Below the pieces are notes generated by a model. The model saw nothing but the letters and a program-made list of their open reading frames with translations, searched no databases and was not told where the DNA came from. The position numbers and the translations under genes are program-made. A stretch of 64,000 nucleotides of DNA from Polyangia bacterium (GTDB lineage: Bacteria > Myxococcota_A > Polyangia > Nannocystales > Nannocystaceae), in NCBI GenBank assembly GCA_030424595.1, contig JAUHWG010000018.1:141279-205278 (forward strand). Reading direction: 5' to 3'. Shown here piece after piece: positions 35,838-44,254 of the stretch; the stretch's first letter is position 1, and the number at the start of each line of letters is the position of its first letter.

Positions 35838-37970
35838 ATGAATCTTCTTGTCGGCTCGAACTCATACGGGCATCGCCCGCTCCTCTCGGGTGTCACGCTC
35901 GCGACGATCTTGGGCCTCGGCGCCTGCGTTGTCGCCGGCTGCAGCGGTGACGATGCGCGCGAGAGCGCCAGCGACTCGGCGACCTCGGGGGTGACCGTCG
36001 GCGGGACCGCGAGCGAGAGCGCGACAGACAGCGAGAGCGCCGGCTCGGAGAGCGCGTCGGAGAGCTCCAACAGCGGGGCGAGCGAGTCGGCGGGGACTGG
36101 GACGACCAGCGAGACCGCGGGCGAGACCTCGACCAGCGCCTCGGGGACTACGACCTCCGCGGGCGAGACCGAGTCGGCCTCTGACAGCAGCACGTCGACG
36201 ACCGGCGGCGTCGGCTTTTGCGGCGACGATCCCCCCGACGGGTACTTCGGCGACTTCGACACGGAGTGCAAGAATGAGCCGCAGGTGGGCACCTTCAACC
36301 CGGTGATCGAGTGGCACAAGAGCACCTTCGAGATGCTCCCTGGGGCCGCGAGCGCCAGCGCGCCGATCGTCGTCCAGCTCTCGGACGACAACAACGACGG
36401 TCTCATCAATGACGACGACATGCCGGACGTGGTGTACATCGCCTACAGCGGCGGCAATGGGGTGCTGCGGGCGATCTCGGGGGATGGCTCAAAGGAGCTG
36501 ATCAACGTCAATTCGGTCGGCCTCGATCGCAACAAGGCGATCGCCGGGGCGGACATCGATGGTGACGGGATCACCGAGCTCATCGCCAGCACGACCGCGC
36601 GCAAGATCATCGCCTTTGAGCACGATGGCACGGTGAAGTGGGAGTCGGCTGCCCTGACCCCGCACGTCGGCGTCTACGAGGTCGCGCCGGCGATCTCCGA
36701 CATGAACGGCGACGGCGTCCCGGAGATCGTCGTCGGCCGGGCGATCCTCGACAACACAGGGGCGCTGATCGGCGCCGGCACCCACGGCATCGGCGCGGGG
36801 CCCCACGCCAACGGCTCGGCGAGCATGTCCTTCGCGGTCGACCTCGACGACGATGGGGATCAGGAGGTCGTCGTCGGCAACGCCCTCTACAACATCGCGG
36901 GCGGCGACATTTGGTTCAACGGAGAGGCGGACGGATACCCCGCGATCGGCGACTTTGACCTCGACGGAGTCGCGGAGATCGTCGTCGTCTCGAACGGGAC
37001 CCTGCGCCTGCAGGCGAGCGAGGACGGCAGCGTGCTCTGGAGCGTCGCGATCCCCGGGGGCATCGGCGGTCCGCCGACGGTCGCGGACTTCGACGGCGAC
37101 GGCCTGCCTGAGATCGGCGTCGCCGGCAAGAGCCGCTACTCGGTGTTTGAGGGCGACGGGACGGTCATGTGGACCAACACGACCCAGGACGCATCGTCGG
37201 GGATCACGGGCTCCTCGGTCTACGACTTCGAGGGGGACGGCATCGCCGACGTGGTCTACGCCGATGAGATCAACCTCTACGTCTACGCCGGCAACGACGG
37301 TACCGTGAAGCTCAAGCTGACCGAGCACAACAGCGGCACGCGCCTCGAGTACCCGGTGATCGCCGACGTCGACAACGACGATCAGGTCGAGATCGTCTTC
37401 GTCTCGGAGCCCTACAACGGCAACTACGCCGGGATCACGGTGGTCGGCGACATGGACCAGTCCTGGCGGCCGGGTCGGCGGCTGTGGAACCAACACGCCT
37501 ACCACATCACGAATAACCTCCCGGTCGCCCAAAACCGCCCTGCGCGTTCACGTACGAGAGATTGTGTCTTTTCGGACAGCATGATTTCGGCCCTTGTTTG
37601 TACTGATTTTGTCCTGATATCCAGGATCCATGGCGGAGATGCTCACGGCCGCGAGGCTGCGTTCGCTGCGGCCCAAGAGCCGCTCCTACGAGGTCACCTG
37701 CAGCCGGCTGCCGGGCTTCGTCGTCCGCGTGCTGCCAAGCGGCAAGAAGGTCTTCTTTGTTCGACGCCGCGTCGACGGGCGCGACGCGCGGGCGCGCCTG
37801 GGCGTTCTCAGCGACACGTTCTCGCTCGACGAGGCGCGTCGAGAGGCGGCGCTCGTCCTCGCGGGGGTCTCGGCTACCAGCGCGGCACAGCCCCCGTCCA
37901 CGGGGCCGCACGAACCGCACAAGGCACCTCCTCGCGGCCGACCTCGCGCCAAGCCGCGGCGCTCTCGTGA
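35838..37970 (+). CDS. FG-GAP-repeat lipoprotein, 3' end replaced by island DNA
   Basis: A lipoprotein with lipobox LGACVVAGCSGDD, a Ser/Thr/Glu-rich linker to ~residue 125, and then a seven-bladed FG-GAP/VCBS propeller with Asp-rich calcium-binding-like loops (DDNNDGLINDDD, DIDGDGITEL, DMNGDGVPEIV, DLDDDGDQEVV, DFDLDGVAEIV, DFDGDGLPEIG, DVDNDDQVEIV). Genuine similarity runs to WNQHAYHITN (~37512). In related proteins this peptide continues further. Here the frame enters the island sequence and reads a meaningless Arg/Ala-rich tail overlapping the integrase gene in another frame until 37970. The gene is therefore probably truncated by insertion, with its 3' remainder beyond the window. Confidence 0.75.
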   Translation: MNLLVGSNSYGHRPLLSGVTLATILGLGACVVAGCSGDDARESASDSATSGVTVGGTASESATDSESAGSESASESSNSGASESAGTGTTSETAGETSTSASGTTTSAGETESASDSSTSTTGGVGFCGDDPPDGYFGDFDTECKNEPQVGTFNPVIEWHKSTFEMLPGAASASAPIVVQLSDDNNDGLINDDDMPDVVYIAYSGGNGVLRAISGDGSKELINVNSVGLDRNKAIAGADIDGDGITELIASTTARKIIAFEHDGTVKWESAALTPHVGVYEVAPAISDMNGDGVPEIVVGRAILDNTGALIGAGTHGIGAGPHANGSASMSFAVDLDDDGDQEVVVGNALYNIAGGDIWFNGEADGYPAIGDFDLDGVAEIVVVSNGTLRLQASEDGSVLWSVAIPGGIGGPPTVADFDGDGLPEIGVAGKSRYSVFEGDGTVMWTNTTQDASSGITGSSVYDFEGDGIADVVYADEINLYVYAGNDGTVKLKLTEHNSGTRLEYPVIADVDNDDQVEIVFVSEPYNGNYAGITVVGDMDQSWRPGRRLWNQHAYHITNNLPVAQNRPARSRTRDCVFSDSMISALVCTDFVLISRIHGGDAHGREAAFAAAQEPLLRGHLQPAAGLRRPRAAKRQEGLLCSTPRRRARRAGAPGRSQRHVLARRGASRGGARPRGGLGYQRGTAPVHGAARTAQGTSSRPTSRQAAALS
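37503..37629 (+). repeat. Left attachment-site repeat (attL), 127 bp
   Basis: This sequence is identical over 127 bp to 63874-64000, the last bases of the window. It begins at the codons for HITN in the disrupted FG-GAP gene and ends directly at the integrase ATG. It contains an 11-bp direct repeat, TGTACTGATTT at 37599-37609 followed by the degenerate TGTCCTGATAT. It is the natural candidate for the junction between host gene and element plus the integrase promoter. Confidence 0.88.
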
Positions 37971-39168
37971 GCATCTGGAAGACAAACCCGAAGCCGCGCC
38001 ACAATTGTCCGTGGGTGAGCTCGCAGAGCGATTTCTGCGCGAGTACGTCGACGTCTACTTGAAGCCGAGCACCCGCGCGAGATATCGCGACATGCTGAAC
38101 CGGCTCATCCTTCCTCGCTTTGGCAACCGGCCCTTCGAGTCCATCTGCCGCAGCGACGCCAAGGCGCTACACGGCGAGTTGAGCAGCTCTCGCGGCACCG
38201 CCGATTATGCGGTCTGCGTCCTCGGAAGCCTGTACACGCGGATCATCGAGGACTGGGAGCTCAGCGAGATGCGAAACCCATGCGCAGGGATCAAGCGCTT
38301 CGGCTCGCGTCGGGTCGAGCGCTTCCTGAGCCCAGAGGAGCGGCGCGCAGTGGAGGCCGTGATCGAACGCGGCCTCCAGCTGCGCCCCGCCAACCCAGGC
38401 CGGATCGAGCCCTACAGCGCCTGGGCGATCCGGCTCCTGATGCTCACCGGCCTTCGTAAGTCTGAGGTGCTCGGCCTGAAGTGGCCGATGGTCGACTGGC
38501 AGCACTCGTGTTTCCACCTGCCGGAGACCAAGAGGGGGCAGCGTACGGTCCTGGTGTCGCAGGAGGTGATCGAGCTTCTCCAAGAGGTCCACGCCGCGAC
38601 CGGCGAACCGCGATCGGGCCTGGTGCTCCGCGGCCGCATGGGCACGAAGCTGACCTGCCTGAACTACACGTGGAACTCGATCCGCAACGCTGCGGGGATC
38701 CCGGATGTTCGGCTCCATGATCTGCGCCACTCGTTCGCCTCCGATGCGCTGATGGCTGGGGTGCCGCTCGCGATCGTCGGCGAGATGCTGGGTCACCGGA
38801 ACCCCTCGACGACCCAACGCTACGCGCACCTGGCGGATAGCGTCGTCCGCGAGGCTCTGGTGACGGCGACACGTCGTATCATCGGCTCCAAGCCGGAGGA
38901 GGAGGAGAAACCCAAGCCCTTCACGCGTCTCACGGATACCGAGTGGGCTCGCGTTTGTCCCCTCGTCGGCGCCGATCGGGCGCGACCTGGCCCGCCGATA
39001 GATCTGAGGGGGGTCGTGGATGCGATCCGCTGGCTGGAGCATCATGAGGATGTTCGCTGGTCGGACCTGCCGGCGGAGTTTGGTCGATCGACGACCTGTT
39101 GGCGCTGGCGGAAGCGCTGGGAGAAGAGCGGTGTGTGGACGAAGGTTCGCGAGGTACTCGGCGAGTAG
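37630..39168 (+). CDS. Tyrosine recombinase fused to a DUF4096 (IS5-transposase-type) domain
   Basis: A 512-aa integrase. An N-terminal arm-binding-like region (1-80) is followed by a basic linker (95-120) and a core-binding domain (~127-225). The catalytic domain has a complete set: Arg276 (TGLRKSE), Lys301, His363 and Arg366 (HDLRH), His389 (LGHRN) and nucleophile Tyr398 (RYAH). Usual integrases end soon after the Tyr. Here a Glu/Lys-rich hinge (420-430) leads to residues 434-512. That segment (LTDTEWARVCPL, WSDLPAEFG, WRKRWEKSGVW) matches the N-terminal DUF4096 HTH-like domain of IS5-family transposases. It should integrate and excise the island; the extra domain probably binds DNA. The ATG directly abuts attL. 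Confidence 0.95.
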   Translation: MAEMLTAARLRSLRPKSRSYEVTCSRLPGFVVRVLPSGKKVFFVRRRVDGRDARARLGVLSDTFSLDEARREAALVLAGVSATSAAQPPSTGPHEPHKAPPRGRPRAKPRRSREHLEDKPEAAPQLSVGELAERFLREYVDVYLKPSTRARYRDMLNRLILPRFGNRPFESICRSDAKALHGELSSSRGTADYAVCVLGSLYTRIIEDWELSEMRNPCAGIKRFGSRRVERFLSPEERRAVEAVIERGLQLRPANPGRIEPYSAWAIRLLMLTGLRKSEVLGLKWPMVDWQHSCFHLPETKRGQRTVLVSQEVIELLQEVHAATGEPRSGLVLRGRMGTKLTCLNYTWNSIRNAAGIPDVRLHDLRHSFASDALMAGVPLAIVGEMLGHRNPSTTQRYAHLADSVVREALVTATRRIIGSKPEEEEKPKPFTRLTDTEWARVCPLVGADRARPGPPIDLRGVVDAIRWLEHHEDVRWSDLPAEFGRSTTCWRWRKRWEKSGVWTKVREVLGE

Positions 39169-39297
39169 TCTGGGGTCACGGGTCAAATCATACGAAAGGA
39201 CCGTGTCTTCGACTTCATGGGACTGGGCCTTTCCTCTACCTCTCAATCCAGCCTGATACCGACGACAACCAGCGTGAACCCGCCTGTGTCTGGTGGC

Positions 39298-40581
39298 TCA
39301 GGGGGCAGTGATGAGGAGCAACTGTGAAGGGACTCTAAGTCGATCGGAGTGCTTGACCCGCACGCCCCCAGCGCGTCGCTTTCCGCTCTCGGCGTCGAGG
39401 ACCTCGATCTCCTTCTCTCTCGACAAAGTCGCTAGCACGTTTCGGATCTGCTCGTTCGTCGCAGGGGTCTCATTGCAGATGTCGTCGAAGAAGTCCGCGA
39501 ACGCGACGCTCTCGCCGTGGTCCACCGGCAACCTCCGCGGAATTTCCTCCGCCAGCCGTGTGATCAGCCCCTTACTGGACGCCTCGGAGAAGTTGAACAT
39601 CTCTTGCCCGCTTAGGAGCACGTCTTCACGAGGATCGTAGCCGAGCATGCCCAGGCCATTGCGCCCGTAATGCGCGAAGCGGTTCTCAAGCTCCCAGTGA
39701 AGTCGGGTCATCTCGTCCCGAGCCCGCGAGTGACGCGAGAGATGCACGAACCAATACTCGCGGTGCGCACCGGGCGAGACGATGAAAAAGGGGGTGAAAT
39801 ACCTCGCTCCGGTCTGCTCGACGAGGTTCCGGTGAAGGACTGACTGGACCAGGCGTCGCCACCTGGGGTCTCTATGCTCCTTGTGGGATATCAGCGTGTC
39901 GAACTGATCTGCCATGTCCACAAGTCCCATCGCTTGAAGGCGTTCGGGGGAAACACCTCCCTTGCCGGACATGTAGTCAATCAGCCAATCCGTCGCGAAA
40001 GTCAGCAAGATCTCGGCGTTCGGGAGACGATGCAGGATGTTGCGCAGCGTAGTAAGCGGAACCTTCGAGTATCCGTACTGATCGAGTAAGAAGAGCGCTC
40101 GATGAGCTCGCCCCCTGCCCTGAATACGGCGCGTGATGCCGTCTGCAAGGCTCTCAAAGGAGCCTTGCATGACATGGAGTCGGCCTCTCGTCCACAAGCC
40201 CGCCGCGACGGGATCTGTCTTGAGTAGAGCCTCCAAGACCTCGAGGTTGCGCTGCTTCTGCTCGACAAAGAAATATTCGACGTCTAGAGAGAAGGCCTTC
40301 TTGGTGCGCTTGCTAATCGCCTCGGCCTCAGCCTCTTGCATGGCGTAGACCATCTGGAGCGGCGACCCGAGATGACGCGCACCGGTCCGGGTACGATAGA
40401 CGCCTCCGCCGGCGAAGCCGTCGACGAGCGCTAGACGAAGACGATCGATAACGGGATTCGCAGTGAGCACGTCCACATAGACGCGCAGGTAGCGGGCGAG
40501 CACCTGATGCTTGGCGAGGCTGTGATCCTGAATGAGAGGTGGGGCTTCACCTGGGGCCCAGAGGTATTCGCCCTTACTCAT
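39298..40581 (-). CDS. TcmP-like protein (three-Cys-motif partner family), copy 1
   Basis: A 427-aa protein resembling three-Cys-motif partner proteins (TcmP). The N-terminal LIQDHSLAKHQVLARYLRVYVDVL and DGFAGGGVYRTRTG segments, the latter like a Rossmann glycine loop, are followed by LFLLDQYGYSKVPLTTLRNIL, where relatives carry DPFG. The C-terminal ~100 residues end in a winged-helix-like part (ATNEQIRNVLATLSREKEIEVLD). The ATG at 40581 lies 1 nt beyond the stop of the second TcmP-like gene, so the two are coupled. Base composition is lower in GC than the chromosome. A role with the nearby DUF5131 protein is expected from family context. Confidence 0.75.
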   Translation of the reverse strand: MSKGEYLWAPGEAPPLIQDHSLAKHQVLARYLRVYVDVLTANPVIDRLRLALVDGFAGGGVYRTRTGARHLGSPLQMVYAMQEAEAEAISKRTKKAFSLDVEYFFVEQKQRNLEVLEALLKTDPVAAGLWTRGRLHVMQGSFESLADGITRRIQGRGRAHRALFLLDQYGYSKVPLTTLRNILHRLPNAEILLTFATDWLIDYMSGKGGVSPERLQAMGLVDMADQFDTLISHKEHRDPRWRRLVQSVLHRNLVEQTGARYFTPFFIVSPGAHREYWFVHLSRHSRARDEMTRLHWELENRFAHYGRNGLGMLGYDPREDVLLSGQEMFNFSEASSKGLITRLAEEIPRRLPVDHGESVAFADFFDDICNETPATNEQIRNVLATLSREKEIEVLDAESGKRRAGGVRVKHSDRLRVPSQLLLITAP

Positions 40582-40582
40582 C

Positions 40583-41515
40583 TCAGAAAGGAAGGCCTCG
40601 CTGGCCCATGGGGGTGTTGCGGACGACGCTCTGCCAGATATCGTCGCCGAGTCGATGCTTTGACGCGAAGATGATCCGGTACAGCTCAGATCCTCCACGT
40701 TGGACGCGGATCATGCGGTTGTGCACGCCGGTGTATCCTAGGCCAGCGAGCGACTCGACAAACAGCCTCGCGGCCTGCAAGGCAATGTCTCCCGTACCGA
40801 GGCGCTCTCGCCAGTTGGGCACACCCAGCGCGTTGGCGACCACGGGGTTGTCGGGTCGTCGGTAGAGCGCGTGATTTCGGCGAAGGTCGGAGGTCGGGAA
40901 ATTGATGAACAGGTCAACCTTATTGCCCGCCTCTGCCAGCACCCGAATGGTTTCGAAGCGCAGGGGCTCGAGTCCAAAGGGATCAATGAGGGCCAAATTC
41001 AGCCCAGGAGGGAGGCGACCCGCCAGCTCTCGGGCCATCGCGTTCGAGTCGCCAGAGACAATCTCAACCCGTTCACCAAACTGCGCAGTTCTATAATGGA
41101 GCGCAGCGATGTTGACAGGCTCAAGATCAGAGAGGATGACACGTGTGAAGGGGACGGCCTCGTGCTTCAGGGCGATGAGGGGGCTCCCATCGAAGAGCTC
41201 CCCGGTCTCTCGGATTCGGACCCTACCAGGCCCAGCGAAGAGATCGATGAAGCCTCGATGGGTGAATTTGCGGCGTGCTTCGCGAGTCGCCTCGATGTAG
41301 GTCCGTAGGTAGCCGTGCTTGTCGTGCTCCGCCCACTCTCCGACGCACTGCACGACGTGGCCATCTTCGAGGGCGTCGGGGCAATTCCCTGCGGAGGTCT
41401 TTCTCCCGCAGCGACTGCAATCAAGGCTGGTCACCTCGTCGAGTAGAACCCACGCGACTAACCGTGACAAGCCTTGAAACGCTGAGAACGCATCCCGCGG
41501 GTCAGTCAAAATCAC
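40583..41515 (-). CDS. TcmP-like protein with N-terminal Cys cluster, copy 2
   Basis: A 310-aa protein. A putative zinc-binding cluster (DCSRCGRKTSAGNC, then CVGEW) leads into the typical DKHGYLRTYIEATRE helix. The Rossmann-like glycine loop is FIDLFAGPGRVR, acidic residue LSDLEPVN, and motif LALIDPFGLEPL. This is the pattern of TcmP and of some methyltransferase folds. The frame opens with GTG at 41515, but in-frame GTGs as far down as 41434 are equally possible, and the shorter form would leave room for the divergent promoter. It precedes copy 1 in an operon and is divergent from the DUF5131 gene. Confidence 0.75.
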   Translation of the reverse strand: MILTDPRDAFSAFQGLSRLVAWVLLDEVTSLDCSRCGRKTSAGNCPDALEDGHVVQCVGEWAEHDKHGYLRTYIEATREARRKFTHRGFIDLFAGPGRVRIRETGELFDGSPLIALKHEAVPFTRVILSDLEPVNIAALHYRTAQFGERVEIVSGDSNAMARELAGRLPPGLNLALIDPFGLEPLRFETIRVLAEAGNKVDLFINFPTSDLRRNHALYRRPDNPVVANALGVPNWRERLGTGDIALQAARLFVESLAGLGYTGVHNRMIRVQRGGSELYRIIFASKHRLGDDIWQSVVRNTPMGQRGLPF

Positions 41516-41571
41516 GGAGTCCAGTGCGTGAAGTGCTTGACGGCAGCCGGCGGGTGTGATCTTCTGCGTCA

Positions 41572-42420
41572 GTGAGCGACCAGAGCAGCATCGAGTGGAC
41601 AGACGCCACTTGGAACCCAGTTCGCGGTTGCTCCAAGGTCTCCCCCGGGTGCAAGCACTGCTACGCCGAGACCTTCTCCGAACGCTTCCGGGGTGTCCCC
41701 GGTCACCCCTTCGAACAAGGCTTCGACCTGCGCCTGATCTTTGACAAGCTGCCCGAACCGCTGCGCTGGGCTCGATCTCGCAAGATCTTCGTCAATTCGA
41801 TGTCGGACCTCTTTCACGAGCGGGTCCCTGATGCCTACGTTGCGGAGGTCTTTAACGTCATGGTCGAGACCAACTGGCACGAGTACCAGGTGCTCACCAA
41901 GCGCGCGGATCGACTGCGCCGCGTGACGAGGAAGCTTGGAGCGCGGCGCGTCGAACACGACCATATCTGGCTGGGAGTGAGCGTGGAGGATCGAAAGTAT
42001 GGGCTCCCCCGGATCGATGCGCTGCGCCGAGCTCGTGCCGGGAAGCGCTTCTTGTCGATAGAGCCACTGCTCTCAGATCTCGGCGAGATCGATCTCAGCG
42101 GAATCGACTGGGTCATTGTCGGTGGAGAGAGCGGCCCAGGTGCCCGGCCGCTGGCTGAAGAGTGGGTGGTCTCCATCCGTGACCAGTGTAGGGCCGCGGA
42201 GGTTCCCTTCTTCTTCAAGCAGTGGGGAGGCGTCCAGAAGAAGAAGAACGGCCGTTCTTTACGGGGTGAACTCTACGACGAGTTCCCAGAGTCGACGCTC
42301 GGATTGCTGCCCCCCCGACACCAGCGACACGCGCTTCTGCATGAAGCGGAGGAGCGCGCGCAGCGGCTCAAGCTCCAGCTCGGGGCGACGCCCCTCGTCG
42401 AGATCCGCCGCGCAGGCTGA
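41572..42420 (+). CDS. DUF5131 / phage Gp37-Gp68-like protein with three-Cys motif
   Basis: A 282-aa protein matching the Gp37/Gp68 (DUF5131) family. SIEWTDATWNPVRGCSKVSP continues into GCKHCYAE, giving Cys at spacing CX6CX2C, then FVNSMSDLFHERVP, YQVLTKRADRL, IWLGVSVEDRK, RFLSIEPLL, WVIVGGESGPGARP and FFFKQWGG. The Cys cluster and layout recall the radical-SAM superfamily, though activity is unproven. TcmP proteins are known genomic partners of this family, and two TcmP-like genes start divergently 56 bp away. It starts with GTG and lacks a strong Shine-Dalgarno site. Probably an island-borne defence or nucleic-acid modification component. Confidence 0.88.
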   Translation: MSDQSSIEWTDATWNPVRGCSKVSPGCKHCYAETFSERFRGVPGHPFEQGFDLRLIFDKLPEPLRWARSRKIFVNSMSDLFHERVPDAYVAEVFNVMVETNWHEYQVLTKRADRLRRVTRKLGARRVEHDHIWLGVSVEDRKYGLPRIDALRRARAGKRFLSIEPLLSDLGEIDLSGIDWVIVGGESGPGARPLAEEWVVSIRDQCRAAEVPFFFKQWGGVQKKKNGRSLRGELYDEFPESTLGLLPPRHQRHALLHEAEERAQRLKLQLGATPLVEIRRAG

Positions 42421-42770
42421 ACGGGGGGGATCGGCTGGTTCTCTGAGCGGAGGCGGGCACCTTCGCAGCGTATCCGGTTCCTGGTCAAGATCTCCGCGTC
42501 GGCCCCGAGCGACCTCAACGACGCATTCGCGCCCGGCGCTTGACGGACACTTCCAGGACATCTGAACGACACCGCCGAGACACCTCGAAATCGTCGGCTC
42601 CAAGCGCTTAGCCCCTGCTGATGGAGGTTCTCAGCCAGCGCCTTCACCCAAGCCCGGTTATTCGGATGCGCCCCGACCGAGGCAGCCTCCGCTCCGGGGA
42701 CGCATCCGAGACACCAGGCCGAGTATCTCCGCAGCCGGCGCTCTTCTCAGCGACCGGGCGCTGCAGTACA
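42421..42770. other. 350-bp spacer containing a solitary member of the island repeat family
   Basis: No gene is supported. Positions ~42650-42675 carry a type A repeat core in inverted orientation (CCCGGTTATTCGGATGCGCC). It is followed directly by a type B unit (CGCATCCGAGACACCAGGCC..., GCAGCCGGCGCTCTTCTCAG). These are the same families that fill 47-50.5 kb, so the repeat is dispersed within the island. Confidence 0.7.
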
Positions 42771-43055
42771 TCAAGACGCCCCGGTTGTCTCGTCGCCGGG
42801 GGCCTCGCCCTGGCGTATCAACTCGGCGACCTCATCGAGCGTCAACTTCTCGTCACGTCGCGCTCGGATCCAGGCTGCGCGTTCTACAGCCCAGCCTGGC
42901 CAGCGGCTGCGGACGCCCGATGCACGCCCATCGCTGATGCGGGTGGGCTCGGGGAGGAGGCCGAGACGTACCCAGCGCCAGAGTGAGACGCGGCTGATCC
43001 CAGAGGCGGCGCTCACCTCGTCTGTAGTCGCGAATTTGGGTGCGTAGCGCGCCAT
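42771..43055 (-). CDS. Small AlpA/MerR-like helix-turn-helix protein
   Basis: A 94-aa predicted DNA-binding protein. The HTH lies in TTDEVSAASGISRVSLWRWV followed by RLGLLPEPTRI, the layout of AlpA/excisionase and MerR-type domains. A second half (WAVERAAWIRARRDEKLTLDEVAELIR) resembles the connector of such proteins. In integrated elements small proteins of this type often act as excisionases or regulators of the integrase. It is divergent from the kinase gene over 104 bp. Confidence 0.72.
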   Translation of the reverse strand: MARYAPKFATTDEVSAASGISRVSLWRWVRLGLLPEPTRISDGRASGVRSRWPGWAVERAAWIRARRDEKLTLDEVAELIRQGEAPGDETTGAS

Positions 43056-43159
43056 CGGGGCGCTGAGTGTACAGGCCCCGATCTGTGAGGAGAAATTTGC
43101 CCCTTCGACTGGTTAACAATGTAGCATCAATGAAGCGCCGTTGAAAGAGATTGCCGCCG

Positions 43160-44254
43160 ATGACCTCCAACACTCCGACGATCGCTCGTGGCCCCGACCT
43201 CCGCGGTCGCCTTCTCGCCAGCCGCTGGCGCCTCGACGCTCTGATCGCGGCGGGCGGGATGGCCGACGTCTACGAGGCCCTCGACCTCCGGCTCCGCAGG
43301 AGGGTCGCGATCAAGGTTATCCACCCGGAGCACGCACGCTCTGCCGAGCAGCGGCGGCGGATCCTACAGGAGGCTGTGCTTGCCGCCGCGATCGACCACC
43401 CACACGTCGTCCCACTCTTTGACCTCGGCGAAGAGCTCGACGCAGGCGGGGAGACGCGGATCTTCTTGGTCATGCCGTGGGTGCGCGGCATGGGTCTCCG
43501 CCAAGTCATCCTCGAGGGGAGCGTACGGTGGCGGCGCGCGGTAGGGCTGACGATCCAGGCGCTCGACGGCCTCGAGGCAGTCCACGAGCGAGACGCCCTC
43601 CACAGGGACATCAAGCCCGAGAACTGCCTCGTCACGGCGCGGCGCGGGCACGACCATCTCATGCTCCTCGACCTAGGCCTGGCGAAGATCGTCGGCGACG
43701 CGCTCCTCACCTGTCCGCCTGCGTCCATCCCGGGCTGCGTCGTCGGGACCCCTACGTACATCTCGCCCGAGCAAGCCCGCGGCGAGCCGACGACGCGGGC
43801 CTCGGATCTCTACTCGGTCGGAGTCCTGCTCTTTGAACTCCTCACCCGGCGGCCGCCGTTCGGAGGGACGCCCTACCAGCTCCTCACGGCCCACGTCGGG
43901 GTCGCCCCTCCGTCACCGCGTGCGCTCGCCCCAGCGGCCGGGATCCCCGAGGGCGTCGAGGCGATCGTGCTCCGCGCGCTCGCCAAGGAGCCCGCCAACC
44001 GCTTCGCGGACGCGCGCTCGTTCGCGGACGCCCTCTGCGCGGAGCTCGTCGCCGACGATCCTGGCGACCCCCTTGTGGCGCGGCGGCTCTGTCCGGCGGC
44101 GCACGTCGGCGCCGACGAGGCCCAGGCGTCGCTGGCCGCGTGGACCTGCTTCGAGTACCAGCGGGCGGACGCGATGGCGATCCGGTCTGCCCAACTAAAC
44201 CGCGCCTGGTCGCCGCTGGCCCTGCTGATGAGCCTGCTGCCAGACGAGGGCTAG
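43160..44254 (+). CDS. Soluble Ser/Thr protein kinase (PknB-like)
   Basis: A 364-aa Hanks-type kinase. It has a glycine-loop equivalent IAAGGMADVYEA, catalytic Lys52 in VAIKVIHPEH, catalytic loop LHRDIKPENCLV, the Mg-binding loop written LDLGLAK (DLG instead of DFG), activation segment GTPTYISPEQARG and RPPFGGTPYQLL. The final ~75 residues lack a membrane helix and a PASTA or WD40 domain, so it is cytosolic. The ATG at 43160 is preferred to TTG at 43151 because AAAGAGA lies 9 nt upstream. Abundant family in myxobacteria; substrate unknown. It lies in the island between the HTH gene and the lipoprotein pair. Confidence 0.92.
   Translation: MTSNTPTIARGPDLRGRLLASRWRLDALIAAGGMADVYEALDLRLRRRVAIKVIHPEHARSAEQRRRILQEAVLAAAIDHPHVVPLFDLGEELDAGGETRIFLVMPWVRGMGLRQVILEGSVRWRRAVGLTIQALDGLEAVHERDALHRDIKPENCLVTARRGHDHLMLLDLGLAKIVGDALLTCPPASIPGCVVGTPTYISPEQARGEPTTRASDLYSVGVLLFELLTRRPPFGGTPYQLLTAHVGVAPPSPRALAPAAGIPEGVEAIVLRALAKEPANRFADARSFADALCAELVADDPGDPLVARRLCPAAHVGADEAQASLAAWTCFEYQRADAMAIRSAQLNRAWSPLALLMSLLPDEG

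Noticed and set aside
37503..37629. A tRNA 3' end as integration target
   Set aside because: The repeat contains no tRNA-like cloverleaf or TPsiC arm; it begins in a protein-coding motif instead.
42116..42565. Open frames overlapping the 3' end of the DUF5131 gene on both strands
   Set aside because: They overlap a well-supported conserved protein and contain only Ser/Arg-rich shadow sequence.
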